A stretch of 64,000 nt of DNA, taken from contig JARFJB010001987.1 in NCBI GenBank assembly GCA_036346205.1, positions 391,001 to 455,000 of the forward strand. Reading direction: 5' to 3'. Every line of letters begins with the position of its first letter. Positions within the stretch are counted from its first letter, which is position 1. The stretch is from Vesta saturnalis. Lineage: Eukaryota; Arthropoda; Insecta; Coleoptera; Lampyridae. The notes under the pieces are model-generated. The model ran no database searches, was not told the origin of the DNA, and saw only the letters and a list, made by a program, of their open reading frames with translations. The position numbers and the translations under genes were made by a program. Below, in pieces: positions 35,670 through 64,000 of the stretch.

Positions 35670-36672
35670 CAGGGAATTTTTATCACGCAAAATTCAAATA
35701 TGACCTTAGTTCTTTTATTACTGATAGAGGGCGCCACATACAGGTATCCATCTTGTTTGAATCGGTCCTAAGTTTTTTGCCTTACGCTGTATATCATTTT
35801 CGATTAGAAAAATTTGTTTCCTATCTTTTGTGCTTCAGAAAGGTATACATTATTGAAGTCGCTAGGCCCAACGGTTTATGAGAAAAATGCACCCAATACA
35901 TGCAAATTATCCAAAAGCGCCAAAGTAACTTGTTTGCAAAACCGTAATTAGAAGTCACCAATATGGGTTTTCTATTAATGTGTGAGCAGGTATAATTGAC
36001 AATTACTTAATTGGCCCATTTCAATTGTCCAATCGATTGACAGGTGAACTGTATCGAAATTTCTTGGAGAATGAACTGAATACGTTATTAGAGGATGTTC
36101 CATTGGCTATTACTGATAGAATGCGTTACATGCATTGTGGCGCGCCAGCTCACTTTTCTCGATTGGCAAGGGAATTTTTGGATAGAATATTTGGAAATAC
36201 GTGGATTGGCCGAGAGGGACCTGTATCCTGGCCAGCTCGTAGTCCCGACCTTAATCCCCTCGATTTTTCGTTTTGGGGATTCATGAAAAATGATGTTTAT
36301 TCTGTAGAAATGCATAATGAAGAGCAACTATGGATAAGAATTATGGAATCCGCAGATAGATGCTATTAAAATTTAATTGTTGAAGTGTTATGTCATTCTT
36401 TTTGCAAATAAGTTACTTTGGCACTTTTGGATAATTTACATGCATCGGATGCATTTTTCTCGTAAACCGTTGGTCCTAGCGACTTCAATAAGGTATACTT
36501 TTCTGAAGCAGAAAAGATGCGAAAAGAAATTTTTCCAGTTGAAAATGACATACAGTGTAAGGCAAAAAAGTTAGGACCGATTCAAGCAAGATGGAAACCT
36601 GCATGTGGCGCCCTCTATCAGTAATAACGGAACTAAGGTCATATTTGAATTCGGCATGATAAAGAGCCCCTG
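35670..36672. mobile_element. 1.0-kb mariner-like element with ~280-bp TIRs, internal deletion
   Basis: Left (35670 to about 35945) and right (about 36385-36672) arms are inverted copies. The tips are CAGGGAATTTTTATCACGC and, on the reverse strand, CAGGGGCTCTTTATCATGC. TA flanks both sides (35668-35669 and 36673-36674). Between the arms only the C-terminal part of a transposase is left (36025-36369), so it is a deletion derivative that would depend on transposase supplied elsewhere. The inner TIR holds a ~75-bp module also present in the palindrome at 62197-63138. Confidence 0.8.
36025..36369 (+). pseudogene. C-terminal stub of a mariner-like transposase
   Basis: 114 codons are open. The DDE-domain motifs are GAPAHFSRLAREFLDRIF near residues 38-55 and WPARSPDLNPLDFSFWG near residues 68-84. 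In the first motif the residue before GAPAH is Cys (HCGAPAH), where mariner-type transposases have the catalytic Asp (DGAPxH); the family knowledge is firm, the substitution is seen directly. The N-terminal DNA-binding part and first Asp are missing. Confidence 0.8.
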
Positions 36673-36809
36673 TATTTTTTTTTATGATTGTGGACCTGAA
36701 CAGGCTAAATTAAGCCTATCGTGCTAATGCACTCAGGAACACTTAGGAGGGTGGATAGAGGGATAATGAATTGCCAATAGATGCCTATGAACAGCTACCT
36801 TAAATTTTC

Positions 36810-37454
36810 TCATATCATAAGTGAGAGGAAAACAGGAACTAGGAGATCATTCCAGAGTTTAGAAGCCGTGTAGAAAAATGTGGATTGCGCCCGTTTGGTA
36901 CGACAAGTGGAGATTTGTACTACATACTGATGATGTGAATGAGCGAACCGAGTGTTTCTGGCAAAGATAACCCGAGATGATATCAAAGAATATAATTCAG
37001 CAGCACAATAGCCGTTGTAATAACGATAATACAAAGAAAGAACTGAAACCATCCTTCTATGCTCAAGGGACTGTATGTGAGAAGTTAAGGACGGGTCATT
37101 TATAAGCCTAATCGCTCTCTTTTGAATACGATCAACGATATCGAGAGCGTATTGGGGAGCACTAACCCAGAGGTGAGAATTATATTCCAGATGAGGCCGA
37201 ATTTGAGCCTTATACATCAGAAAGAGTTGTCGAGAGGTAAAGTACTGCTTAGATCTATATAAAAAGCCTATTTTACGAGCAGCTGTTTTGGTAGCTGACA
37301 AAAGATGGTCAACCCATGAGAGATTTGAAGATACAGTCATACCCAACAGAGTAATAGAGTCTGAACACTTAAGAACTGAGCCATTCATACTTACAACAGT
37401 AAATGATTGGTTTTTTTTTGGCGGACATAAGGCAACACTGAGTTTTGTTAGCAT
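36810..37454 (-). pseudogene. LINE RT C-terminal domain
   Basis: 214 residues with SWVDHLLSATKTAARKIGFLYR, YKAQIRPHLEYNSHLWVSAP and DIVDRIQKRAIRL, ending in STFFYTASKLWNDL. This region follows the RT thumb in jockey/CR1-like LINEs. Frameshifts separate it from the RT core. Confidence 0.8.
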
Positions 37455-37584
37455 TAAACTTAATTAGATTATTGCTTCCCCATTCGAGAATACGTTGAAT
37501 GTCTTTGTTGATTGAATTTGCCATTTCAGCTTTAATTTCATGATTTGACATAGAAGGTGGATTATCACTATGAGTAGACTGAGA

Positions 37585-38061
37585 TTAACTACAGTGAAGA
37601 GTGCTATCGTCAGCAAAGCAATGAATGGGGTTAGTTGTTGAAGAAATAAGGTCATTTATGTACAGTAGAAAAGGTGTAGGCGCTATAACGGATCCCTGTG
37701 GTACGCCCGCGTTAATGCTAACTTCTTTTGAAAAAAAGCCATCAACTACGACACGTATTCGTCTTTTATCAAGGAAACTAGAAACCCAGTTGATGAGCGT
37801 ACCATTTAACCCAAACGAGGTGAGTTTGGCAAGTAAACACTTATGCCAAACTTGGTCAAATGCATTTGAGATATCTAAAGCGACTACAACTGTTTCACCG
37901 GACTGCTCTACTGTATTGTTCCAAACTTGGGTCACATATGAAAGAAGATCGCCTGTTGAACGACTTTGCCTAAACCCATATTGGTGGTCACTAAGGAGTT
38001 TGTTAGCTTCAAGGAACGTGAGCAGTTGCTGATTGATGGCTTTTTTCATGATTTTAGACAA
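37585..38061 (-). pseudogene. LINE reverse transcriptase core
   Basis: 158 residues are open, with QYGFRQSRSTGDLL, VVVALDISNAFDQVWH (motif A, catalytic Asp), GVPQGSVIAP (motif B) and CFADDSTLH (motif C, the FADD catalytic pair). The core looks catalytically complete, but the frame stops just after motif C, and upstream and downstream parts lie in other frames. LINE RT copies its own RNA at a nicked target site. Confidence 0.85.
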
Positions 38062-38732
38062 AATGGAAATGATGACAATTGGTCGGTAATTTGAGGGATC
38101 CGTCTTATCGCCTTTTTTGGGAATAGGTTGAACATTTGCTAACTTTCATGATGAAGGGAATTCTCCAGAAGACATAGAGATCGTATAGAGCTTAGATATG
38201 ACTGGTACCAGTTCCGGGGAACATTTCTTTAAGACAATAGCTGGGATACTGTCTGGGCCAGTCGCCTTATTGAGATCAAGCCTACTGATGATCGACTTCA
38301 AGAGCTTGTACCGAAAATGAATTGGTTTCATAGCGTATGAAGAAGAGTTGACTAGGGGAACATCTTTTCCAGAATCATTGAGACACGAGTTTGATCCAAA
38401 CAAATCCACAAAAATGTTGGCTTTGTCTACAGAATCAGCAACTACCGATCCGTCAATAGGTGTCAAGGTGGGAAATGAAGATGTTCCAAAATTTTTACAA
38501 ATGGCTCTAGCTAAAGACCAAAATTTACGACTGCCTAAAGGAGATGTAGCTAGTTCATTGCATTTTCATTGTTCGAACAACTTTTTAGTTTTGGTGATGA
38601 CACTTTTGCAGATATTTCTAGCACCAACGTATTCTACATGACTGTCGACCGATTTATTAAATTTCCATTTAATGTAACATTTATTTTTTAAAGATATTGC
38701 ATCAGCACAAGCCTTATTGAACCATGGTTGGG

Positions 38733-38872
38733 AACGCACGCACACGCACCCGCACACGGCACACGCACACGCACACGCACACGCACACACACGCACACGC
38801 ACACGCATGCGCACACGCACACGCACACGCACACGCACACGCACACGCACACGCACACGCACACGACACCCA

Positions 38873-38904
<32 letters not shown>

Positions 38905-38936
38905 CTCGCGTACACACACACACACACACACACACA
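38733..38936. repeat. compound CA array: (CGCACA)n, (CGCA)n, (CA)n
   Basis: A hexamer GCACAC block (38744-38865), a tetramer CGCA block (about 38873-38905) and a pure CA run to 38935. Open frames of Cys-Val or His-Thr repeats on both strands are by-products of the array. Confidence 0.9.
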
Positions 38937-39654
38937 AATATCTCGTGCAAACTCACGTTCACATATTATCAAAAATACGTACTACGCACAATACAATACT
39001 GTATGTACCGAGTGCGTCAAAATAATCTCACAAATAGTTCAAAAAATTTCTAGAAACGGTTCTCGTTACACTAAAATGACCAGAAGTAGGAGGATCATGA
39101 TTTTCTTCGATGAACGTACAGCGTTCCTCAGGAATTTCAGCCATCAGTGAGGGATTCGGAAAAGTACACATGCGTTTATACGGAAGGCTATCCTTAAAGC
39201 ACAACGAAGAATATTTTCTAGGAGAGGAAGAAACGAAACGAAGCATATGTAAGTATCAAGGATCTTTAATCCAAGATACAGTAGTAAATTTGCCGCTATC
39301 GAGGGACAGAACGAGATAAAGGCCAAACAAGACATGTTCTTTACTTTTACGGTGAATTATAGTGAATTTATAATGTTGTAAGCGTAAAGCCAATCTTTGT
39401 AATTTATTCAACCGGATAAGTGAGGCAGGAATCATAGTGGACTGGAAAGCTCCAATAAATGGTCTAAACTTTCCAATTTCCCATATGTGTATAAATTATT
39501 TCATTATGTTAATTTCAATCTGGAACTAAGTAAATAATCATTTATTCTCATAAAATAAACAATTATAGATTAACTAAAGAGTTCCTAATAAGATTTTGTT
39601 GTAACGTTTATTAACAGTAAATTTACAAAATTTGTATCACAAAAATAAGTCCAA
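38937..39654. other. 3' flank of esterase gene 2
   Basis: No other gene is seen. Short stretches here (39020-39180 and 39400-39600) are echoed at 30850-31600, where they alternate with copy B MULE sequence. Confidence 0.45.
39607..39612 (-). terminator. poly(A) signal of esterase gene 2
   Basis: AATAAA on the minus strand, about 43 nt after the stop codon at 39655-39657. Confidence 0.5.
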
Positions 39655-57313
<17,659 letters not shown>

Positions 57314-57405
57314 TATTTGTACTATCTTATGTTATAGGCTACTATTTTATCATTATCCACTCATGCAGCACGATCACTTACAATTACAGATTAAATGGAA
57401 TAAAC

Positions 57406-57417
57406 TATATTTTTATA
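57406..57417 (-). promoter_or_regulatory. candidate TATA box of esterase gene 2
   Basis: TATAAAAATATA on the minus strand, 93 nt upstream of the start codon, leaving room for a short 5' UTR. No other core element is evident. Confidence 0.35.
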
Positions 57418-57419
57418 GT

Positions 57420-57974
57420 CGAATGCATTGGCGCTTGCGTGTTTTGTTAAATTCGCTGCACCAAAACAACATTGATGAATTTCAATAATTTATTCCTCCT
57501 AAAACTAGCGTTGAAATATAAAGACCACGAAATCACTTATTTAGCATACAAATTACGAGACATAACGTCAAGTTTTGTATATTTCGAAGGCTAAATGTAT
57601 ACTTAGCTCCGGTTAATATTTAAAGCTAGAAACTGTTCCAGTTATTGATCTCAACCCTCATGTTGTAAAGCAAAGGTAAGTACAATGTTATATAACAACT
57701 GATACATGTTGATTCAATCAAAAGAGACGCATCAAGTAAATTTTCAGACAAGCAATTATTAAGTTGGAACACATCGGTGAATTATGTAAATCTCAACACT
57801 CGAAACATACATTTTCAGTCGATTTACACCATAACACAAAATTGTTGCATAACTCTTCTAAACGAACATCAATATGCTAGTTACATATCAAATAGAAATT
57901 ACCGGGTTCGTTTTCAAAAATCATATAAAAAATTTAAGTCAGCAAAAATAAGCACTAGGTATATCCCATTTTTA
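57420..57974. other. 5' flank of esterase gene 2, no further gene
   Basis: AT-rich. Apart from the TATA candidate just downstream, nothing is recognised. Confidence 0.35.
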
Positions 57975-59735
57975 TCCCCTCTTCTTCTTCTAACTATAGA
58001 ACTTTTCTAGTTAGGGGTCGCTGTTCTTTACTAGACGCCTCCACACCACTAGATTCCGGGCGTCCGTCTCCGTCAAACGCTTCTCCCTCAAGTCATCCTC
58101 GACACAGTCACTCCATCATGTCCTTGGTTTTCTTCTCGATCTCTTGTCTTCTACCTGAAAATGTCTCACATACCCCTCGTCTCTCTCCACTCCAGCCACC
58201 TCATTCCTAATCCTGTTTCTTCTTGTTTAATATTCTCATCTCTGCTACATCCATTTTCTTCTCGTGGGCTTTCTTGGTAGGCCATAACATATTTCACTGT
58301 CGCCTGCCACACGATGGTTTTGTATCTTTTTTCCTTGATCTTGTTCCCAATCCTTCGGTCACACAACATCCCTGATACTTTTTTCCTGTTTCTTCACCCT
58401 GCTTGGATTATGTGGTTCACTTTCTTTCTCCAGTCCACCATCATGACATGGGTAGGAGCCAAGATCTTTAAATTCCCCTACTCTACTGAACCTCTTGTGT
58501 AATATCTCCACATTCCCGATGTTGCCTGCTCCTTCAAACCACATGTACTCAGTCTTGAACCTACTAATCATGAATCCTCTGTCTACAATCATAGCAGCCC
58601 TCTATTTTTCCAGTTTTTCTTGGACATCCTCTCTCGTCTTTCCCACAAACTTTGTCATCCGTAAACAACATTGATCACGGGCTTGCTCCCTCACCTCCAG
58701 TGTAAGGACGCCCATGACAAAATTAAGCAGATAATGACTGAGAATAGAACCCTAGTAAATTCCCACAGTCACTATACTTGTTCTAACCCAGATGTATGCC
58801 CCCGCATATCCATCACCAACCTCACGTACTTCTCCGGCACATACACCACTATAATATTTTCCTAGGAGTGTGTCGTATGCCTTTTCCACATCTATAAAGA
58901 TCAGGTGTAGTTCTTTCTACCTCTCTACATACTTCTCCAATAGCTGGCGAAAAGTAAATAGTGCGCCCGTAGTCTTCTTCCCAGGCATCAAACCAAACTG
59001 TTCGTTTCCAATACATGCTTCCTTTCTCAGCATTTTTTCAATTATTCTATCCCAAACTTCTATAGTGTGTAACATTAGTTTTATCCCCCTGTAATTCTTG
59101 CATTCCTGGATGTCGCCCCTATCCTCATATAACGGCACCAGCAAACCCTCGAAGATTTTCTCCTTGTCGTACACTTTGCCCAACAGCTCACACACAAGAT
59201 CTACTCATTATTCCCCTAGGAAATGCATGTTTCAACCGCGATCCCATCAGATCCTACAGCTTTTCCTATCCTTATTTCCCGTAACGCCTTCGCGTCTTCT
59301 TCTCTACTAATTCCTGGTGTTACATTTTCGCTTGGCACTCCAATTCCTTGATCTGTCCATGGACACCCTTCATTCAACAATTTATTTAAATACCCCCTCC
59401 ACCTGCTTCTCTTCAAAATACCTTTCCAGTTGCATCTTTAATGTGACGAACATGGGATAAGTCTTTCGAGGCTTTGTCCTTTGCTCTGGCTATGCTATGC
59501 AATCGTGTGAGACCTTCTGGTGTTTCCAAACCCGTATAAAGCTCATCCGTAGCTCTTACTTTGGCCACCGCCACCGCATGGTTAGCTCCCCTTTTTTGCT
59601 AGTATAAAATCCTCCTTGTCCTCATGTATATGCCATTAATCCCATTTATTCTTTGCTTCCTTCTTACCCATGGCTATTTCTTGCACTTCCTCATTCTACC
59701 ACAACGCTTCCTTGTTTTCCGGATACAATAATTTT
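57975..59735 (-). mobile_element. LINE remnant of an RTE-like type, minus strand
   Basis: From 59735 down: NKEALW.NEEVQEIAMGKKEAKNKWD, a region ending SKDLSHVRHIKDATGKV, then the RT entry PLYEDRGDIQECKNYRGIKL (near 59130), EQFGLMPGKKTTGALFTFRQL (58990), the motif A region LHLIFIDVEKAYDT (58900), and a C-terminal half with KTEYMWFEG (58550), GYVRHFQVEDKRSRRKPRT and ending TDARNLVVWRRLV (58030). Motif C cannot be read cleanly. Many stops and frameshifts. It resembles the RTE/Proto2-type LINEs of animals but is a different family from the one at 51242. Confidence 0.7.
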
Positions 59736-59819
59736 TAATGTGATAATGGCTGTATAACCAGTTAGGAAAAACTATATTCTGTCCAACGAGTGCGAAATTT
59801 GCGAGAGAAGCGTTGTACT

Positions 59820-60040
59820 CACAGTTCTACGAGCATACACACCTACACATGCACATCGCACATACACGCTCACGCACCCATACACATACACGGACAGGCA
59901 CACGCACATGCGCACGTGTCCTCACAAGAAAACCTGTAAGAATAAATGAACACTCATTTGTACATGCTCACGCACACGCACTAGCACACCAACAAGAACA
60001 CGAACTCGCACATACACACGCTCACGCGCAGATACGCGCA
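59820..60040. repeat. degenerate CA/CGCACA array
   Basis: Two blocks of imperfect CACACG-type units (59825-59925 and 59965-60040) separated by unique sequence. Confidence 0.75.
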
Positions 60041-61170
60041 TGTTGAAGTCAGAAATTATTTACTTACATCATACCAAATGTCTCTTTACTGCTACTAGGC
60101 AATATTTCAATAATTGCTACATTGATTTTCAAATTTTAGTTTCTTACATCCGGTCGCGCCTCGGCGTCACAACTATGAATTCTCTTTACTGTTTTAAATT
60201 TACAACTGAAATGTAATCATTTATTACCAAATTTATCTTTTTACTAATTAATGTATTCACCTTATTTTAACATTGATTTTCTATACTAATTTTCTAATTC
60301 TAATTTCAACCGCGTTGCTGACGTCACAACGAGCATTTGTACAGGTACACAGCTTTCTACATTATGTATTTAATATACGACTATAGTGCAAAGGTATAGT
60401 TCTAGTTTACCATGCCAACTCTCCTGAGTTCGAATCTGGCACAGCGCAAACAGTGATTACATTTCCACAGCAAGTATGCGCATCAACGCATTCACCAGTA
60501 GCAGCAACGAAGAACCCACCAGATACATGAATAAGCTAGCTTCCGCATTAAAGAATCACATTCTGTATCAACATGCCCAATGTAACATCCCAAGGGAGCA
60601 CCTCGAGGGTAACTACCGGAAGCACCAATACCTAAGAAGCTGTCAATCACCAGAAGCAGAATGAAGACGTGTATAGTTTAATATGGCCGAAGCACCTTCT
60701 GCATAAACAATGCCAACAAGATGGTTGCCGCATGCGCAACCCAACATTGGTAATGAATAGGCCAACCCCTTGCTCATCCTAGTAGGGAAGGGACAGATTC
60801 AAACATCCCAGTGGCCCAACACCACTGCTACTTCCGGGGAGCGGAGCTTCGTCCACAACTCTCATTGGTGCAGCAACCATAACTTTTGGAGGGGGCAGGG
60901 CTTAAGTGATCGCCCACGTTCCTGATTGGTGATGACGTCACCTCCTGCGCCAGGATATACGTAGCCCTACTACTGATAACCTTTTCGGCTTGCTTTTCGA
61001 ATGAATTTTTAGCGTATTCGCGAGCCTCTTGAATGTTTTGTATCACTTCAATAGTCGGAGGTCTGGGCTGTTTATTTCTGTTATCACTTTGCCTTCAACG
61101 GTAATATCTTCTGCATCTGTAGCAACGGCAGCAGAATGTTGATCTACGTCTACATAATTGTAGGCCGGGG
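60041..61170. other. unidentified, GC-richer at 60400-61170
   Basis: A minus-strand open frame at 60828-61046 (72 residues), with an upstream-reading extension (SAAVATDAEDITVEG), includes IQEAREYAKNSFEKQAEKV, a pattern seen in C-terminal tails of integrase-like transposon proteins. This is a loose resemblance only. A B-box-like GTTCGAATC at about 60427 may be a tRNA relic. I cannot name a gene. Confidence 0.25.
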
Positions 61171-61808
61171 ATGAAGTCACAATAATGACTCTTAATAAAA
61201 CGTTATAACATTAACAATGGCCATGTATTAGGGCATTGGCATATTAAATTTTAGTACAGTTACGTAGAAAAAACACATTAAATTTCGCAATTCAAAACAA
61301 GAAACCAAAAATATAATGATCAAATTCGGTCGGCGCTTGCAAGGCCATATTATCGATGACTACCTTTTAATCAATATAACGGAAATAATAAAGATATCGG
61401 TAACATAAATTTTGATATAATTGCATGAGATAAACTTTCAATGCACATTACTCTGTTAAAAAAAGTTCAAGATCTTAACAAATAAATCGAGTGAACGCTT
61501 GCTTCTGAATTCCCTGAAGGGCTTTCCTACAATAATTTAAACAAAAGCAAGCGAATGCATCCCTCGCATAAACACAAGAAAAAACACACACTTTATTGTT
61601 ACCAGCAAAATAAAAAAATAAAAGTTTACCTTGTTACTCTTCTTCCTCTGGACTACAATACAATAGGCCGTGCAATAGTTCTACCAGGCACTGAATTCGA
61701 TAGCTAAATTTCTACGGTTACGTTCTTCAAATAATCTTTCACAAACGACAACTTCTTATTCATAATTAAACGAACTAAATTCACGACAGTTAATTCAACC
61801 ATTTTGGT
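61171..61808. other. no gene recognised
   Basis: AT-rich, no signal. Confidence 0.4.
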
Positions 61809-61858
61809 TGAAAAAATTAGTCACTGTGTGCTTTTGCACACAGTGACTAATTTTTTCA
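61809..61858. other. perfect 23-bp stem with TTTT loop
   Basis: Left arm 61809-61831 and right arm 61836-61858 pair at every base (core ATTAGTCACTGTGTGC / GCACACAGTGACTAAT), with a 4-nt TTTT loop. A perfect stem of this length in non-coding AT-rich DNA is not expected by chance. It could be a fold-back of a transposon end, a hairpin RNA or a Pol II/III terminator-like structure. No neighbouring gene explains it. Confidence 0.85.
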
Positions 61859-62196
61859 TTGAATGATCGTGAATGCACAAATATTTAACGATGATGACGA
61901 GCATTACGTAATTTGCAAAGCGTTCTTTAACGTTAACCTATTTATTCTACACTAAATTAAAGCGGCACAATATACAGCAAGTTTACAGTTCGTTTGTCTG
62001 AGCTGCGTGACATACGTGAAACTACCTCTTCACCAGGAACTCGCTAAAAATATCCGCACAAACAAGATGCGTTATAGAAGGTTCACCGAACAGAGGCTAA
62101 CCACTTAAAAAAACACGAAAATCACTTATTCTATGGCCAAAAAAATGTCACCCTTGACAAAACGATACGCACAAACAATAACTCGAGGAACCCATG
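61859..62196. other. no gene recognised
   Basis: Nothing recognised between the hairpin and the palindromic element. Confidence 0.4.
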
Positions 62197-63138
62197 CAGG
62201 GAATCCTACAAAGAATGGGACATACGTTAACTGGAGATTATTTATATTAAAATAAGGCCGATTTGACTAAATTTATCTTAGTCCAAAAGTTGATACTAAC
62301 GGAGTTACAGGGTGTTAAAGTCGAAAAAATAAATCACATTTCCATTAATATCTTTCGACTACTTCCAGCTAATTCCATGAATTTTCTTATACGGGGTTTT
62401 TTTGGGATAATAAATTCAAATTTATTATCAATTATTATCTTCTGGAGTACGCCACCGTCGACGATTTTGAACCCTTTAAACCGTTACGACTTTTTTGTTC
62501 CACCCTGTATTATATTTTGGACTAGAAAAAACTCTTTCTCTGTCTTTTCTAGTTAAAAAGGTATACCTAATTGAAGTCACTAGGGCTATCGGTTTCCGGG
62601 AAAAACGCATCTAAAGGTAATGATGTACGTCCATTTAGTGTTAGTGGAAGTATTATTTATTTGTGTTTGTGGATAGCAGTCAAATACGTCAATAAACTAA
62701 TTTTATGCATCATTACTTTTTGATGCGTTTTTCTCGGAAACCGTTGGCCCTAGCGACTTCAATAAGGTATACCTTTCTTAACGAGAAAAGACAGGGATAG
62801 AAATTGTGTTAATCCAAATAACATATAGGGTGGATCAAAAAAGTTATAACGGTTTAAATGGTTCAAAATCGTCGCCGGTGGCGTCCTCTAGCAGATACAG
62901 CAAAATTGATAATAAATTTGAATTTCTTATCCCAAAAAACCTCGTATAAGAAAATTCATGAAATTAGCTGGAAGTAGTCGACAGATATTAAAGGAAATGT
63001 GATTTATTTTTTTGACTTTGACACCTTGTAACTCCGTTAGTAGCAACTTTTGGACTAAGGTAAATTTAGTCCAATCGGCTTATTTTAACGTAAATAATCT
63101 CCAGTTAACGTATGTTTCATTATTTTCAGGACACCCTG
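62197..63138. mobile_element. 942-bp palindromic MITE (arms ~430 bp)
   Basis: The left arm (62197 to about 62625) and right arm (about 62705-63138) are inverted copies that differ by scattered bases and small indels, leaving ~80 bp between. The tips are CAGGGAATCCTAC and, on the reverse strand, CAGGGTGTCCTGA. TA follows the right tip; TG precedes the left. No coding sequence. Internally it shares about 75 bp with the 35670-36672 element (AACCGTTGG(C/T)CCTAGCGAC, TTCAATAAGGTATAC). It is a fold-back relative of the same mariner-like superfamily. Confidence 0.8.
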
Positions 63139-64000
63139 TATATTATCCCATATATGGAAACGGAGACTAATTACTCCACGGTAGTTCGGTACACTTCCGG
63201 TATGCATAACTTGTTCCAACATTCTTACACTACCCCTTTCGTGTATATTGCGACAACCGCAAACAAACAAAAGACGTAAATCTAGCCCTACATCATAGAC
63301 TTCACTGTCTCCCTAAACGCTTAGATCTTGCCATCTTCCCTTCTAACCCTTTCCATCTTACTTAAACCATAATTAACCTATCATAAAAAAGAGTCGCTTT
63401 AATTTTATGCGCGGTAAAAACGATACTCAAATACGAAAATAATCGAAAGAAAGAAATTACATCATGCTGCAAACTGCAATGTCAGCTTCCCTGCAACCGA
63501 CGCAAAATGATATCGCTTAATTAATTTTTTTTAGTACTTATTGTAGCTCAAATAAATTCTTCCCATTCTACAATGACAAAACTTAGCAAAAGTGATACGG
63601 TATTCTACATTCAGAAAGATCTCTAGCACCAACTTGCAACGACATTACACGTGGACTTTACTATACAATTACAATTTCAACTAACTGGAATTTTATCGAA
63701 GAAATCTATTTTAAATATAATGCGTCAATTTTAATTCTTACAAAAAAAAAAACGTAATTACAATCTTTCAACTAACGAAATTCCTAAAGCTTAAAATAAC
63801 TAGAATACTTATTTACACAAAAACTCTTCTAACATTAATCTGATAGTAACACCAGTACCATCTGTGAGTAATTTAGCAAATAAAAATTCCATTAATAAAT
63901 GCCTCCAAATCAAAATAAAAGGTGATTAAATAAAAGCTCGCAAAGATTTACTCCGAAAAAAAAAAACTATCTACCGTACTAGTAATCCTTTTGCAGTAAT
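63139..64000. other. no gene recognised
   Basis: AT-rich end of the window. No coding or repeat signal seen. Confidence 0.4.

Larger units (their letters stand above)
36675..38730 (-). mobile_element. jockey/CR1-like LINE copy B, truncated at a microsatellite
   Basis: Same family as 3273-5450 and better preserved. The 3' poly(A) tail abuts the mariner-like element at 36672. From 5' to 3' on the minus strand: linker (38566-38720), N-terminal RT (38146-38466, with LDLNKATGPDSIP), RT core (37585-38061), and C-terminal domain (36810-37454). The 5' part, including the endonuclease, is replaced by the CA-rich array from 38733. Stops and frameshifts separate the pieces. Confidence 0.85.

Noticed and set aside
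38733..38936. CRISPR-like regular repeats
   Set aside because: Uniform short tandem units without unique spacers; a microsatellite in a eukaryotic context.
38566..39150. Several 80-140-residue frames of Cys-Val, His-Thr or Arg-Val repeats on both strands
   Set aside because: They are translations of the CA/CGCA array in every phase; no codon-bias or homology signal.
60390..60450. tRNA gene suggested by a GTTCGAATC box B
   Set aside because: No cloverleaf with paired D and acceptor stems could be drawn.

Overview
This is AT-rich, intron-containing animal DNA, most probably from an insect and perhaps a beetle. The evidence is a secreted insect-type carboxylesterase with very short introns, and a repeat landscape of Ty3/gypsy, jockey/CR1-like and RTE-like LINEs, long-TIR mariner-like elements, FLYWCH-MULE and Crypton. 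No bacterial genes, rRNA or CRISPR were seen. The species cannot be fixed from the sequence.

The only host genes I can support are two paralogous carboxylesterases (COE family), both on the minus strand and in the same orientation. Gene 2 (39655-57313) can be modelled as 10 exons: a signal-peptide exon and exon 2 at 57062-57313, a 15.6-kb intron 2, then eight compact exons at 39655-41476. The oxyanion hole, nucleophilic Ser, Glu and His are all present; the only lesion is one missing base in exon 7. Gene 1 (955-17452) is a dead copy with matching exon order. It has a 1-nt deletion in exon 2, the nucleophilic-serine segment is deleted, and an 8.6-kb block sits in intron 3, which is only 53 bp long in gene 2.

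Region by region: 1-600 LINE endonuclease; 955-1970 3' exons of the dead esterase; 3273-5450 LINE; 6240-6408 exon 4; 6456-15046 gypsy-containing block bounded by inverted repeats and (TA)n, whose pol carries a 1.37-kb segment in three tandem copies; 15090-17452 exons 3 and 2; 18285-20719 mariner-like element with ~520-bp TIRs; 25900-26880 LTR-like promoter; 28005-34990 a MULE transposase region in two tandem copies; 35670-36672 a second mariner-like element with a transposase stub; 36675-38730 a second LINE copy of the 3273 family; 39655-41476 esterase 2 body; 41477-57061 its large intron, with tRNA-Ala-like sequences, CA/GT and TA arrays, an RTE-like LINE and a Crypton-like tyrosine recombinase; 57975-59735 another LINE; 61809-61858 a perfect hairpin; 62197-63138 a near-complete palindrome MITE.

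Several signals (homopolymer-length differences between the MULE copies, mosaic sequence at 30850-31720, homopolymer frameshifts in the gypsy copies and esterase exon 7) suggest that part of the window carries long-read consensus or haplotype-duplication artefacts. Every frameshift here should be read with that in mind.
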